Shown here one piece after another: positions 36,068 through 44,799 of a stretch of 64,000 bases of DNA. This stretch comes from Leptospira koniambonensis (GTDB lineage Bacteria; Spirochaetota; Leptospiria; Leptospirales; Leptospiraceae), in contig NZ_RQFY01000001.1 in the NCBI RefSeq assembly GCF_004769555.1, positions 62,001-126,000 of the forward strand, written 5' to 3'. The position numbers were made by a program, and so were the translations under genes. Under the pieces are notes generated by a model. That model made no database searches, was not told the DNA's origin, and saw nothing but the letters and a program-made list of their open reading frames with translations. How positions within the stretch are numbered: position 1 is the stretch's first letter; each line of letters opens with the position of its first letter.

Positions 36068-37438
36068 TCAGTTATGTTTATCATGTTCCGGAGTTTTATT
36101 GTTTTTATAGATAAAACTTAGTAATTTTAATGTATTTAAAATAGATTCGTTTTTACGTTCTTTCAGATCTTCTAAACGGATTTTAGTGTTTAAGATCTCA
36201 GTTTGAGCGAGAAGTGTATCCTGGACATTTACTTTTCCAGAAGCATATTGGAAGGAACCTGCTCTGGCTGATTTTTCTAATTCAGGGATCAGTCTTTTTT
36301 CTACCAAACGAATTTGATTGGAAACACCTTTGATATAGGCCAGGTTTCTATTTAGTTCGGAAAGCATTTGAACTCTTGTTTTTTCAACAGAGTCCTTACC
36401 TACTTCCGCAAGATGTTCAGTTTCTCCAGTAATAGAATTCCATTTGAGAGCAGACCAAACTGGGACTCTCATATTCATTCCAAAACTAAAAAGATCTCCT
36501 CTATATTCAGTGGTATCCATCACCCCATAATTTAAGGGACCTTGGTCCAATGCGAAAGTCTGGGATCTACGTTTCATATAGGAGAAAAAAACTTCTGTTT
36601 GAGGAGCAAGACTATACTTGGTGAGTTTCGCCTGTTCCTTTAAACGTTTTTCTTCTTCTGCTTGGATCTTATATTCTGGAGAATCTTCAATCAACGAGGA
36701 TTGTGCAAGAATCAGAGCCTCTAATTCTTCATTTTTATTTTCTAAAAAAGAATCCAAATCGATGGAATATAGATCGGAGAAGCTAATTTTATCCGAAATC
36801 TGATAATACTCTATTTGTGACTTTAGATCTTTTAATTGAGTATTATATTCTGTTTCTTTTTCAATTGCTTCTGTTTTGGCAACTGTTGCCTTTAAAATTC
36901 CTGATAGAGTATTTTCTCCATAAGAATATGAGTTTTCGCTAATAGACTTTTGGGCTCCAAGAATAGTTAATATTCTTTCGTTGATTGCCTTTTTCTTTTC
37001 AGAATATTTGTATTTATTCAATCGACTGAAAAAATCTCCTAAAATCCGATTTACTCCCGCTATATAAGCAAAGTTTGATTCTATCTGCATTAGTTTAGAG
37101 ATCTTTTTTTCTGTACTCAATTTTCCAGGAAATGGAAATTCTTGAGATACGGATAATTCTACCCCTGTCATAGTAGGTGTATCCAATGCTCGATCAGAAG
37201 TGGAATACCCTCCACGAGTTGGATAATTTCTGAAAGCCACTCCAATTTTAGGATCTGGCAATATACCAGTCGCGTCAGAATGAGATTTATGAGCCTGAGA
37301 AAGTCCAGCTAATGATTTGGATTCAGGATGTTCTTTTACTAATACATCCAATATTTCTTCTAGGCTCTTCTTTTCCGCATATACTGCGGATGAAAATAAT
37401 GTATAAATTGATATTAAGACAATAAGTCTTGCGTTCAT
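36068..37438 (-). CDS. TolC-family outer-membrane channel (CusC-type)
   Basis: A 456-residue outer-membrane efflux protein with a signal peptide (LIVLISIYTLFSSAVYA). Two long-helix repeats typical of TolC are visible (around 45-210 and 260-440), with the beta segments FRNYPTRGG and FSFGMNMRVPVWSA. It lacks the lipobox of E. coli CusC. It is the second gene of the Cus operon and should complete a tripartite CusA-CusB-channel complex from cytoplasmic membrane to outer membrane. Confidence 0.9.
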   Translation of the reverse strand: MNARLIVLISIYTLFSSAVYAEKKSLEEILDVLVKEHPESKSLAGLSQAHKSHSDATGILPDPKIGVAFRNYPTRGGYSTSDRALDTPTMTGVELSVSQEFPFPGKLSTEKKISKLMQIESNFAYIAGVNRILGDFFSRLNKYKYSEKKKAINERILTILGAQKSISENSYSYGENTLSGILKATVAKTEAIEKETEYNTQLKDLKSQIEYYQISDKISFSDLYSIDLDSFLENKNEELEALILAQSSLIEDSPEYKIQAEEEKRLKEQAKLTKYSLAPQTEVFFSYMKRRSQTFALDQGPLNYGVMDTTEYRGDLFSFGMNMRVPVWSALKWNSITGETEHLAEVGKDSVEKTRVQMLSELNRNLAYIKGVSNQIRLVEKRLIPELEKSARAGSFQYASGKVNVQDTLLAQTEILNTKIRLEDLKERKNESILNTLKLLSFIYKNNKTPEHDKHN

Positions 37439-37473
37439 ATTTCCTCCTAAAGATTAAAGAGAGAAAATATGGA

Positions 37474-37893
37474 TTAAATTAGGAAAACTTGGAGAGTGCT
37501 TAAGCTAAGAGAATGTGAGGACGGAATTGGAATATAAGAATCATCTAGGATGACGTTTTCTAATACGATCTGTGGTGAATTCAGTTCTGAGATAAACAAA
37601 AAGATCAGGACTTTATGTAATCCTAATTTTTCCCAATCCAAAAGTTTAGAAAGATCCAAAGAAGCAACGCTATTCTCTTTAGGGCAACATTCGTTTGAAG
37701 AGGATTCGTTCTTTTGTTCTGATTTTTCAGATTTATGGCAGGGAGGAACTTTTGAAGCTTCCGTTTGTTTTTCGAGATAGGACATGCTGACTGGACAATT
37801 TCCAGTCAGGTTATAAACGGAAACGCAAGCGATTTGCAGAAGAAACCCGATCGCTAATACGGAACCTATTGTCTTTTTAGATGCTGTGCGCAT
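37474..37893 (-). CDS. Cys-containing exported protein at head of Cus operon
   Basis: A 139-residue protein that I cannot place in a family. The N-terminus is a signal or anchor (IGSVLAIGFLLQIACVSVY) with a possible lipobox Cys. Then come a Cys-Pro (NCPVSMSYL), a Cys-His (VPPCHKSEK) and a Cys-Cys (SNECCPKEN), followed by a hydrophobic segment (VLIFLFISEL). The Met/Cys/His pattern is like small copper-binding proteins that accompany Cus systems. It is the first gene of the operon, 35 bases before the TolC-type gene. A metal-sensing or shuttling role is only a guess. Confidence 0.65.
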   Translation of the reverse strand: MRTASKKTIGSVLAIGFLLQIACVSVYNLTGNCPVSMSYLEKQTEASKVPPCHKSEKSEQKNESSSNECCPKENSVASLDLSKLLDWEKLGLHKVLIFLFISELNSPQIVLENVILDDSYIPIPSSHSLSLSTLQVFLI

Positions 37894-37908
37894 GACCTTT
37901 CTCTATCT

Positions 37909-37932
37909 GACTCTATAATTTCTATAAAAGTC
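37909..37932 (-). promoter_or_regulatory. Operator-like dyad at Cus operon promoter
   Basis: GACTCTATA and TATAAAAGTC form an imperfect inverted repeat whose outer GACT/AGTC arms are exact. On the minus strand the first arm overlaps a good -35 box, TTGACT (37929-37934). No good -10 lies at 17 bases, but CAGATA occurs at 19 bases, the long spacer typical of MerR-type metal regulators. It lies 16 bases upstream of the first Cus operon gene. Confidence 0.35.
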
Positions 37933-38017
37933 AAGAAAAAAAGAAAGAAGGAACTGGCTGATTGCCTGCATGGGCGAACAAACGCCTTTACACCTACTGA
38001 TATTCACTGTATTCAAG

Positions 38018-38033
38018 TGTTGGAGTTCCGACA
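38018..38033. repeat. 16-bp palindromic repeat, copy A
   Basis: TGTTGGAGTTCCGACA is an imperfect palindrome and differs by two bases from copy B at 40339. It sits eight bases from the stop codon of the PHP gene. Confidence 0.65.
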
Positions 38034-38041
38034 ATGTATAT

Positions 38042-39127
38042 TTACAATTTCTGGAAGAATGGATTACTCAAAATAATTGCTGTCGGATAAATCACTTGGA
38101 CTCTCACATATAGATCTGTAGGTTTCAATCTATAAGAGCCTTTATTTTGGTAAGAAGTGTGAGATAGAATTTCTGAATTTTGGCCAATGAAATCTACACT
38201 GATCGGAGTATCCTCGAAATCAAAATATATTTCATTTTCTGAATTTAGTCCTACAGATCCCAGTTTAGGTTCTTCTAAACTTCTTTCCATTTTGCGAACA
38301 CAAAGATAATTTCCTTCTTTTAAAGAACGAAGAATTTCTTTTTCGTCTAGACTATCCGTATTTACAAGAAGGTATCTCATTAATGATTCTCCTTCTTGTT
38401 TATAAATTTCAGAACTTAAATCTCTCCAGTTAGGGATACCAGAAGTTCGGACTCTTAAATATTCATCTCTCGGAAGATAATGCAAATCATCCGAGGCCAT
38501 GCAGAAAGATGGATGTTTCTCACTTAATAACTTATCCCAAAATTTAGGAATATCTCCAAAAGGGCTCATCACTTCCAATGCATCATATTCTTTTAATTGA
38601 GATAGAAGTTTTAATGGGAAGGAATCATTCAGAAGAGGATGGTTAATTACCACGAATCCGTTTTTGGATTCGATTTTATCAATTACCCATTGCAGGTTTT
38701 CTGGATCTGCGTAAAGAGGAAATAGATCATAACTTGCATCTTCTATACCTAAAACACTAAAATGTCTTTTTCTAAGATTAGTTCCCCATTCGTAACCTTT
38801 GATCTGGGCAAGTTTGGGAGAATCTGGACTGGTTACCCTTTCATAATCAGTGAAGCCAATAATTTTATAACCATTTGCTGCATAGACAGTCTCAATCTCT
38901 TCTGGAGTATTTCGACCAGGGGTAAACCAAGTGCGGTTGGTATGTAAATGAATTCCTGCTTTTTGCAGTTTGAGATTAGTATTTCTTTTATAAGGATTGG
39001 AATATTTTTCCCAATCCACCGAGGACCTAAATGTATCCGCTCTGAAAATCGACCAAGTGAGTAGATTTCCGAGTAATAATGTCCCGAGAAAGATAGAAAT
39101 TAAGAGGATTATCCTACTTCTTTTCAT
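38042..39127 (-). CDS. Membrane-anchored PHP-domain phosphoesterase-like protein
   Basis: A 361-residue protein with one N-terminal membrane helix (IILLISIFLGTLLLGNLLTW) and a PHP domain behind it. The metal-binding motifs are GIHLHTNRTW (H-x-H), GFTDYERV, the Glu in KGYEWGTNL, VINHP and MASDDLH. PHP domains hydrolyse phosphate esters with a multi-metal centre. The C-terminal 70 residues look like a small beta domain. The protein is probably exposed on the periplasmic side. It is divergent from the glycosyltransferase gene, so a shared promoter region and a role in envelope phosphosugar turnover are possible. Confidence 0.85.
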   Translation of the reverse strand: MKRSRIILLISIFLGTLLLGNLLTWSIFRADTFRSSVDWEKYSNPYKRNTNLKLQKAGIHLHTNRTWFTPGRNTPEEIETVYAANGYKIIGFTDYERVTSPDSPKLAQIKGYEWGTNLRKRHFSVLGIEDASYDLFPLYADPENLQWVIDKIESKNGFVVINHPLLNDSFPLKLLSQLKEYDALEVMSPFGDIPKFWDKLLSEKHPSFCMASDDLHYLPRDEYLRVRTSGIPNWRDLSSEIYKQEGESLMRYLLVNTDSLDEKEILRSLKEGNYLCVRKMERSLEEPKLGSVGLNSENEIYFDFEDTPISVDFIGQNSEILSHTSYQNKGSYRLKPTDLYVRVQVIYPTAIILSNPFFQKL

Positions 39128-39301
39128 TCTATCACTAGTACAAAACTAAGGCTCTAGCCGAAAACTAGAATTCCATATTCAGAATGTTACAACTTGCATA
39201 CGATTTCAAAGATGGAATGGTTCGGATTCATGGATCTGTAACAAAGAAGAATCGAATTCTGGATGATTCTTCTCTTATGCTTGGAGGAATTCTATTTTAG
39301 A

Positions 39302-40333
39302 ATGAAATCCTTTCCTCTTGTATTAGTTCTTCCTGCATATAACGAAGAGCTTACTATTGAAAAAACAGTCCTGGAATTTTATAAAGAGATCCCGAACGCA
39401 TATTTTGTAATTGTAGATAATAATTCAAAGGATCGAACCTCTGAGATTTCCAAGAATGTTTTAGCGGAGCATTCTATTTCGGGTGAAGTGATCTTTGAGC
39501 CTAGACAGGGAAAGGCAAATGCGGTTAGAGCAGCCTTCACAAAGATTGATGCAGAAATTTATATCATGTGTGATGCGGATCTGACCTACCCCGCTTCTAA
39601 GATCCATTCTATGATCCAAACTTTACGTGAAAAAGATTTGGATATGCTAGTGGGAGACCGTCTGAGTGAGGGAGATTACGGAAGAGAGAATAAAAGAAGA
39701 TTTCATTCTACTGGGAACAAACTTGTTCTTACATTGATTAACTTTTTATTCGGAACCAAACTCAAAGATCCAATGAGTGGCTATAGAGTATTCTCTCGTA
39801 GGTTCGTAAAAAATTATCCGATTTTATCTTCCGGTTTTGAGATAGAGATAGAGATGACCTTACATGCCTTGGACAAAAGGTTTAGATTAGAAGAGATATC
39901 GGTTCCTTATAAAGACAGACCAGCTGGAAGTTTTTCTAAATTGAATACCATCAAAGATGGGTATAAGGTAGTGAAGAACATATTATGGATCTTTAAAGAT
40001 TATAAACCGATGCATTTTTTCGGATTCTTTTCTGTGATTTCAGGAATTTTATCCTTAGTTGCAGGTACTCCTCCAGTTATAGATTATATAGAATATAGGT
40101 ATGTGTATCATGTTCCTTTGGCTGTGCTTGCTACAGGACTGATGTTGTTTTCCTGGATCCAAATTGCGATCGGACTCGTTTTACATACTGTCTCAAAAAT
40201 CCAACGGACTAATTTTGAATTAAGACTGATCCGATTTGAGATGGAAGCTCCAATTATTAGCCAAATGAAAATACCAATTGCCCTACAACGATCCTCAGAA
40301 AGCGAGAAGACGATTGTGAGCGGAGCGACTTAA
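39302..40333 (+). CDS. Family 2 glycosyltransferase (polyprenyl-phosphate sugar synthase type)
   Basis: A 343-residue enzyme of the DPM1/ArnC kind, which moves a sugar from a nucleotide to undecaprenyl phosphate. Motifs: VLPAYNEELTIEKTV, VDNNSKDRTSE, CDADLTYP (the metal-binding D-x-D region) and DPMSGYRVFSRRF. Two C-terminal membrane helices follow (near residues 240-260 and 275-300). I prefer the ATG at 39302; an in-frame ATG at 39263 is possible, and GGAGG lies rather far (14 bases) from the chosen start. The neighbouring GT39 protein could use its lipid-linked sugar. Confidence 0.87.
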   Translation: MKSFPLVLVLPAYNEELTIEKTVLEFYKEIPNAYFVIVDNNSKDRTSEISKNVLAEHSISGEVIFEPRQGKANAVRAAFTKIDAEIYIMCDADLTYPASKIHSMIQTLREKDLDMLVGDRLSEGDYGRENKRRFHSTGNKLVLTLINFLFGTKLKDPMSGYRVFSRRFVKNYPILSSGFEIEIEMTLHALDKRFRLEEISVPYKDRPAGSFSKLNTIKDGYKVVKNILWIFKDYKPMHFFGFFSVISGILSLVAGTPPVIDYIEYRYVYHVPLAVLATGLMLFSWIQIAIGLVLHTVSKIQRTNFELRLIRFEMEAPIISQMKIPIALQRSSESEKTIVSGAT

Positions 40334-40338
40334 TACTT

Positions 40339-40354
40339 TGTAGGAGTTCCTACA
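40339..40354. repeat. 16-bp palindromic repeat, copy B
   Basis: TGTAGGAGTTCCTACA, imperfect only at the two central bases, lies six bases after the stop of the glycosyltransferase gene, mirroring copy A after the PHP gene. Confidence 0.7.
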
Positions 40355-40362
40355 GTCGGAAT

Positions 40363-40376
40363 CGGGGGCGCCCCCG
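40363..40376. repeat. 14-bp G/C palindrome in GC-rich patch
   Basis: CGGGGGCGCCCCCG is a perfect palindrome within a roughly 70-base GC-rich patch (40363-40430) that differs sharply from its A/T-rich surroundings. It lies between the convergent GT2 and GT39 genes and may belong to an intergenic repeat or a bidirectional terminator. No reading frame across it is convincing. Confidence 0.6.
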
Positions 40377-40524
40377 CCCTGAATCTTGGGTGGTGGGGAG
40401 TGGCTCGTGGGAGCCGCCTTCCCTATATCACAGAATCCCCTTTCTCACAAGTCAAATCCCGCACCCAAAAATTTGGAACGTGGATTCCTCATTCCACCAC
40501 TTACTTCCACACAATCTCTCGCAG

Positions 40525-42156
40525 CTACTTCGGAGAAGAATCCAAAAGCAAAATCCCGCTTTCAGCTGAAACTTCCTGAAAATTTCTATGAGGATAAGTT
40601 AATACCAATTCCAGCACGCTGTTTCGATTACAGATAATGGAAAGTTTCTCCTTGGAATCCAAGAGAAATGTTTCGTCTTTAAATTTGTAACTTCCAATCA
40701 TATGGATTTTCTTTTCCCTATAAAACATAGGATAGAAGGAAAGATATTTATAATATACTATTTGATTTCCCGACTTCTCCGCTTTGTCATAAAGTCTAAG
40801 ATTCCCATCTTGCAAAAAGGAAATGATCTTAGGAGTGATCGTAGATGATAGAACTCCCACAAAGATCAGCATGGAAATCCAGGTAGAAGCCAGAAAAAGA
40901 TCTTTTCCTTCTTCATTTCCTTTCTTGAATAATTGTAATCCTATAAATCCAATTAGAATTCCTAAAAGTAAAACCAAACCGGAAGAAGAATCCCAGAAAT
41001 CAAAGGATGGTAATAATTCCTTCCCGACTCCCATTGATGAACTGGAATATTCTGAGATTTGCGGTAGAAGTAAGAAGATCAAACCTACAACAAATCCTAT
41101 TCCTAAAAAGGAAAATGTGAACGCAGCCGATTTCAAAATTTCAGGTCTTTCTAAGATCATATATGCTGCGAAAAAAGATAAAGGAAAATAGATAGAAGAA
41201 GAATAATGAGGCAGTTTGGTTTGCACGATCGAGAAGATAAGTAAAACAACTCCTAGCCAAACTATAAAATACTTGGAGATCCTGGAAATTTTAGGATCAG
41301 TAAATATTTTCCAATTCTTCGCGCTTGGAAACAAAAGCGCAGTCCAAGGGAAAAATCCAATAAACATTACAATAAAATGATAAAACCAAGGTCCAGTATG
41401 AGATTCTAAAGACTTGGTTAGAAGCTTCTTCTGGAAATCAAAGAATTGAACTAAGAATCCATTTCCGTACAATATAAAATTTGCGAGATAATAAAAACTT
41501 AATACCACAACCGCTGCTATCCCAAACAACATAAAATCGGAGATCCGGATCCTAAAATTTCTATCTAAGAGTCTGTTTGCTCCAAATATAAAAAGTGGGA
41601 TAGCGAGACCTAATGGCCCCTTTGTCAAAACCGCAATTCCACCAAAAAATGCCGCAGACAAGATCCAGATCGCCCTAGAACGAAAATCCTCCTTCTCCTT
41701 TGTTTCATAAAGATATAAAGAAAGAACAGACGCTAAAATGAATGTATTAAATAGATGATCTATATAAGCGGTTCTTGCAAGTAGAAGAGGCAAAAGAGAA
41801 GCAGAATATAAAAATGCCCAAACATATCCAAACTTTTTAGAATGTAAGAGTGTTCCGAATCTGACTAAGATCAAAAAGGAAAAAATCCCGCTGAATACAG
41901 AAGGAAGCCTGGTGGAAAATTCGGAAACCCCTAAGACTTTATAAAATAGATTCGCAAACCAAAAGAAGAATGGAGGTTTTTCGCTAAATGCCTGCCCATT
42001 TACTTGGATCCTAAAATATTCTCCGGTTTCAAGCATTGATTTAGAAGCTGCACCATAAATATTCTCGTCCCAATCGATTAAAGCGAAACTTCCCAGTCCA
42101 AAGATTAATAATGAAAGATAAACCAAAAGTGTAATCGGTAAATGTAGTTTTCGCAT
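40525..42156 (-). CDS. GT39/ArnT-like membrane glycosyltransferase
   Basis: A 543-residue protein with about 11-12 membrane helices. The N-terminal loop has the acidic catalytic motif of the GT-C fold (ALIDWDENIYG) and FSEKPPFFFWF, as in ArnT (4-amino-arabinose transferase) and PMT-type enzymes. Such proteins move a sugar from polyprenyl phosphate to lipid A or proteins on the periplasmic face. The convergent GT2 gene could make the donor. The acceptor is unknown. The start ATG (42156) has AGGAAA upstream. Confidence 0.85.
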   Translation of the reverse strand: MRKLHLPITLLVYLSLLIFGLGSFALIDWDENIYGAASKSMLETGEYFRIQVNGQAFSEKPPFFFWFANLFYKVLGVSEFSTRLPSVFSGIFSFLILVRFGTLLHSKKFGYVWAFLYSASLLPLLLARTAYIDHLFNTFILASVLSLYLYETKEKEDFRSRAIWILSAAFFGGIAVLTKGPLGLAIPLFIFGANRLLDRNFRIRISDFMLFGIAAVVVLSFYYLANFILYGNGFLVQFFDFQKKLLTKSLESHTGPWFYHFIVMFIGFFPWTALLFPSAKNWKIFTDPKISRISKYFIVWLGVVLLIFSIVQTKLPHYSSSIYFPLSFFAAYMILERPEILKSAAFTFSFLGIGFVVGLIFLLLPQISEYSSSSMGVGKELLPSFDFWDSSSGLVLLLGILIGFIGLQLFKKGNEEGKDLFLASTWISMLIFVGVLSSTITPKIISFLQDGNLRLYDKAEKSGNQIVYYKYLSFYPMFYREKKIHMIGSYKFKDETFLLDSKEKLSIICNRNSVLELVLTYPHRNFQEVSAESGILLLDSSPK

Positions 42157-42385
42157 CGATGCAGAAGTTTCCTTTTAGAGAAGAATCATACTTCTCCCCT
42201 TCCAAAAAAGCAGGAGCAGCAGCTTTCGCATTCTAAAACTTATCTCTAAGATTCGAATTCGATTACAAATCGGATAAAATTTTACAGAAGGTATAAAACT
42301 TGCGGTATTCAGATGTGGATTCAAGTGCAGCGTCGATTTATGCTTGGAACGAAACTTGCGGGTCATTTCTTCTAAAACTAAGAAG

Positions 42386-42426
42386 ATAAAAAAAAGCCTA
42401 ACTTTCGCTTACGAGAAGTTAGGCTT
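42386..42426 (-). terminator. Intrinsic terminator of flaB copy 2
   Basis: AAGCCTAACTT and AAGTTAGGCTT form an 11-bp stem, followed on the minus strand by eight T. It lies about 125 bases after the stop codon, giving the mRNA an unusually long and structured 3' end. Confidence 0.92.
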
Positions 42427-42505
42427 CAGAGTCGTACGGCGATTTATAATAAATATAAATCCGTGGTCCCGTCGAAAGAACCAACATTAGCTTAAAGCCA
42501 GCTCC

Positions 42506-42539
42506 CCTGCCGGAATACTACCTAAGTCAAACCGGCAGG
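42506..42539 (-). other. 3' UTR hairpin of flaB copy 2
   Basis: CCTGCCGG and CCGGCAGG form a perfect 8-bp stem with an 18-base loop, just after the stop codon and upstream of the terminator. It may protect the mRNA or be a target for an RNA-binding protein; no U-run follows. Confidence 0.5.
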
Positions 42540-42551
42540 TTAGCTATTGAA

Positions 42552-43565
<1,014 letters not shown>

Positions 43566-43589
43566 TCACTTGGAAAGGGTTCGGGCGCC

Positions 43590-43660
43590 TTTTTGCGTAA
43601 ACACGCAAAAAACGAGCTGCTTTGGGTTCGGGCTTCGCCCTCATCCCGACTTCGTCGGGA
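43590..43660. repeat. Cluster of three small palindromes
   Basis: Three hairpins follow one another: TTTTTGCGT-AAAC-ACGCAAAAA, GGGC-TTC-GCCC and TCCCGAC-TTC-GTCGGGA. The last two share a TTC triloop. The first looks like a terminator in both directions although no transcript is known to end here. The cluster resembles REP-type intergenic repeats. Confidence 0.55.
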
Positions 43661-43676
43661 CTGACGCCCTTCGCAT

Positions 43677-43718
43677 CTCTGGCGCGAAAATGCTTGCCTC
43701 TTTCAGGAGGCGCCAGAG
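43677..43718 (+). promoter_or_regulatory. ispH leader hairpin and short upstream frame
   Basis: CTCTGGCGC (43677-43685) and GCGCCAGAG (43710-43718) form a 9-bp stem with a 24-base loop that includes an AGGAGG at 43705-43710. A 15-codon frame (ATG 43690, TGA ending 43737) runs through the loop and overlaps the ispH ATG by eight bases. ispH itself has no AGGAGG at normal distance. Confidence 0.4.
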
Positions 43719-43729
43719 TCTGAAAGCAG

Positions 43730-44668
43730 ATGCTTGAAAAAATTTATCTAGCGAATCCCCGCGGTTTCTGTGCCGGAGTCAAATACGCAATTTCCTATGT
43801 GGAACAGGTCCAATCCAATTCTGAAGAACAGATCTATGTCCGCAAAGAGATCGTCCATAACCGTAGAGTCGTGGAAGATATGAAAAAAAGAGGCATCAAG
43901 TTCATTAACGAACTGGGCGAAGCACCAGACGGTTCTACAGTTGTTTTCTCCGCTCATGGAGTTTCTCCCGAGGTGGTAGAAGAAGCAAAACGTAGGGGAA
44001 TGAAAATTGGTGATGCAACCTGCCCTCTGGTAACTCGAGTTCACAGAAAAGCACGTAGATATAAAGACTCTCACCAAATTATCTATATTGGCCACCAAGG
44101 ACATGACGAAGCAATCGGAACCATGGGAGAAGCCCAGATGTTCCTCGTAGAATCACCTGAAGATGTCCAAAAACTGCTGGGAAGAATCGATATAGACAAA
44201 CCGATCACCTATCTTATGCAGACAACCTTGTCGGTTGCTGACACTAAGCTAGTGGTGGAGAAGATCGCTGAATTATTCCCAAGCGTAGAACATCCAGCCA
44301 AGGATGATATTTGTTACGCAACTACAGAAAGACAGGAAGCGGTCTCTTCCATGATGGAAGAAATAGATGCGATGATGGTGATTGGAGCGGACAATAGTTC
44401 TAATTCACTTAGGCTTCTACAATTGGCCCAAAAGTCCAAACCATCCTCATTCAAAGTCAGTTCTCTAGAAGAATTAAATAAAGATTATATAGCGAATTCT
44501 GAGATCAAGATCCTAGGAATAACTGCAGGAGCTTCTACTCCACAGATATTGGTGGACGAGATCATTTCTAAACTGATGCAATTTTACCCGAAAGCAACAT
44601 TGGATCTTTTTCCAGGTTCAAGGGAAGACTCTATGAGCTTCAAATTGCCTGCGAATCTGCTGTTGTAG
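43730..44668 (+). CDS. ispH: 4-hydroxy-3-methylbut-2-enyl diphosphate reductase
   Basis: A 312-residue Fe-S enzyme, last step of the MEP isoprenoid pathway. The three iron-sulfur cysteines lie in NPRGFCAGV, GDATCPLV and DDICYATTE; the catalytic Glu-rich segment and the substrate His motifs (SAHGVSPEV, GHQGHDEA) are present. The reading frame upstream is closed by TGA at 43721, so ATG 43730 is the only start. It is preceded by a hairpin and a short upstream frame, and followed by a weak hairpin near 44691-44711 without a U-run. Confidence 0.96.
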   Translation: MLEKIYLANPRGFCAGVKYAISYVEQVQSNSEEQIYVRKEIVHNRRVVEDMKKRGIKFINELGEAPDGSTVVFSAHGVSPEVVEEAKRRGMKIGDATCPLVTRVHRKARRYKDSHQIIYIGHQGHDEAIGTMGEAQMFLVESPEDVQKLLGRIDIDKPITYLMQTTLSVADTKLVVEKIAELFPSVEHPAKDDICYATTERQEAVSSMMEEIDAMMVIGADNSSNSLRLLQLAQKSKPSSFKVSSLEELNKDYIANSEIKILGITAGASTPQILVDEIISKLMQFYPKATLDLFPGSREDSMSFKLPANLLL

Positions 44669-44690
44669 TCACTTCGACATCCGGTTATGT

Positions 44691-44711
44691 CTCAGATCTG
44701 ACAGATTTGAG
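44691..44711 (+). terminator. Possible terminator of ispH
   Basis: CTCAGATC and GATTTGAG pair over eight positions (one G-U) around TGACA, 22 bases after the ispH stop. The following sequence is only moderately T-rich. Confidence 0.3.
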
Positions 44712-44760
44712 TAATTTGCATAAGAATAAGTCATTTTTGTGGAATTTTCCTCTAAAATGG

Positions 44761-44788
44761 TTGAATTAAGTTTATTTTCACGTAAATT
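44761..44788 (+). promoter_or_regulatory. Sigma-70-like promoter of the sensory operon
   Basis: TTGAAT (44761-44766) and TAAATT (44783-44788) are 16 bases apart, each close to consensus. Transcription would begin about 44795, only some five bases before the ATG at 44800, which has no Shine-Dalgarno. The first message could therefore be nearly leaderless. Confidence 0.45.
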
Positions 44789-44799
44789 TTCTGGCCTAT

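Larger units (their letters stand above)
42157..42551. other. Region between GT39 gene and flagellin copy 2
   Basis: These 395 bases hold no convincing gene; one 63-codon minus-strand frame (42175-42366) has no ribosome binding site and no signal or domain. They contain the leader of the GT39 gene (an AGAAG...CTTCT hairpin near 42179-42196) and the 3' end of the flagellin transcript: a hairpin at 42506-42539 and a strong terminator at 42386-42426. A further hairpin AGCTATTGA / TCAATAGCT (42542-42565) spans the flagellin stop codon. Confidence 0.55.

Noticed and set aside
40386..40637. Plus-strand 83-codon frame after the GT2 gene
   Set aside because: It covers the GC-rich repeat patch and then the antisense of the GT39 gene; residue composition is not protein-like.
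42175..42366. Minus-strand 63-codon frame between GT39 and flagellin genes
   Set aside because: No ribosome binding site, no signal or domain, and it lies beyond the flagellin terminator; taken as chance.
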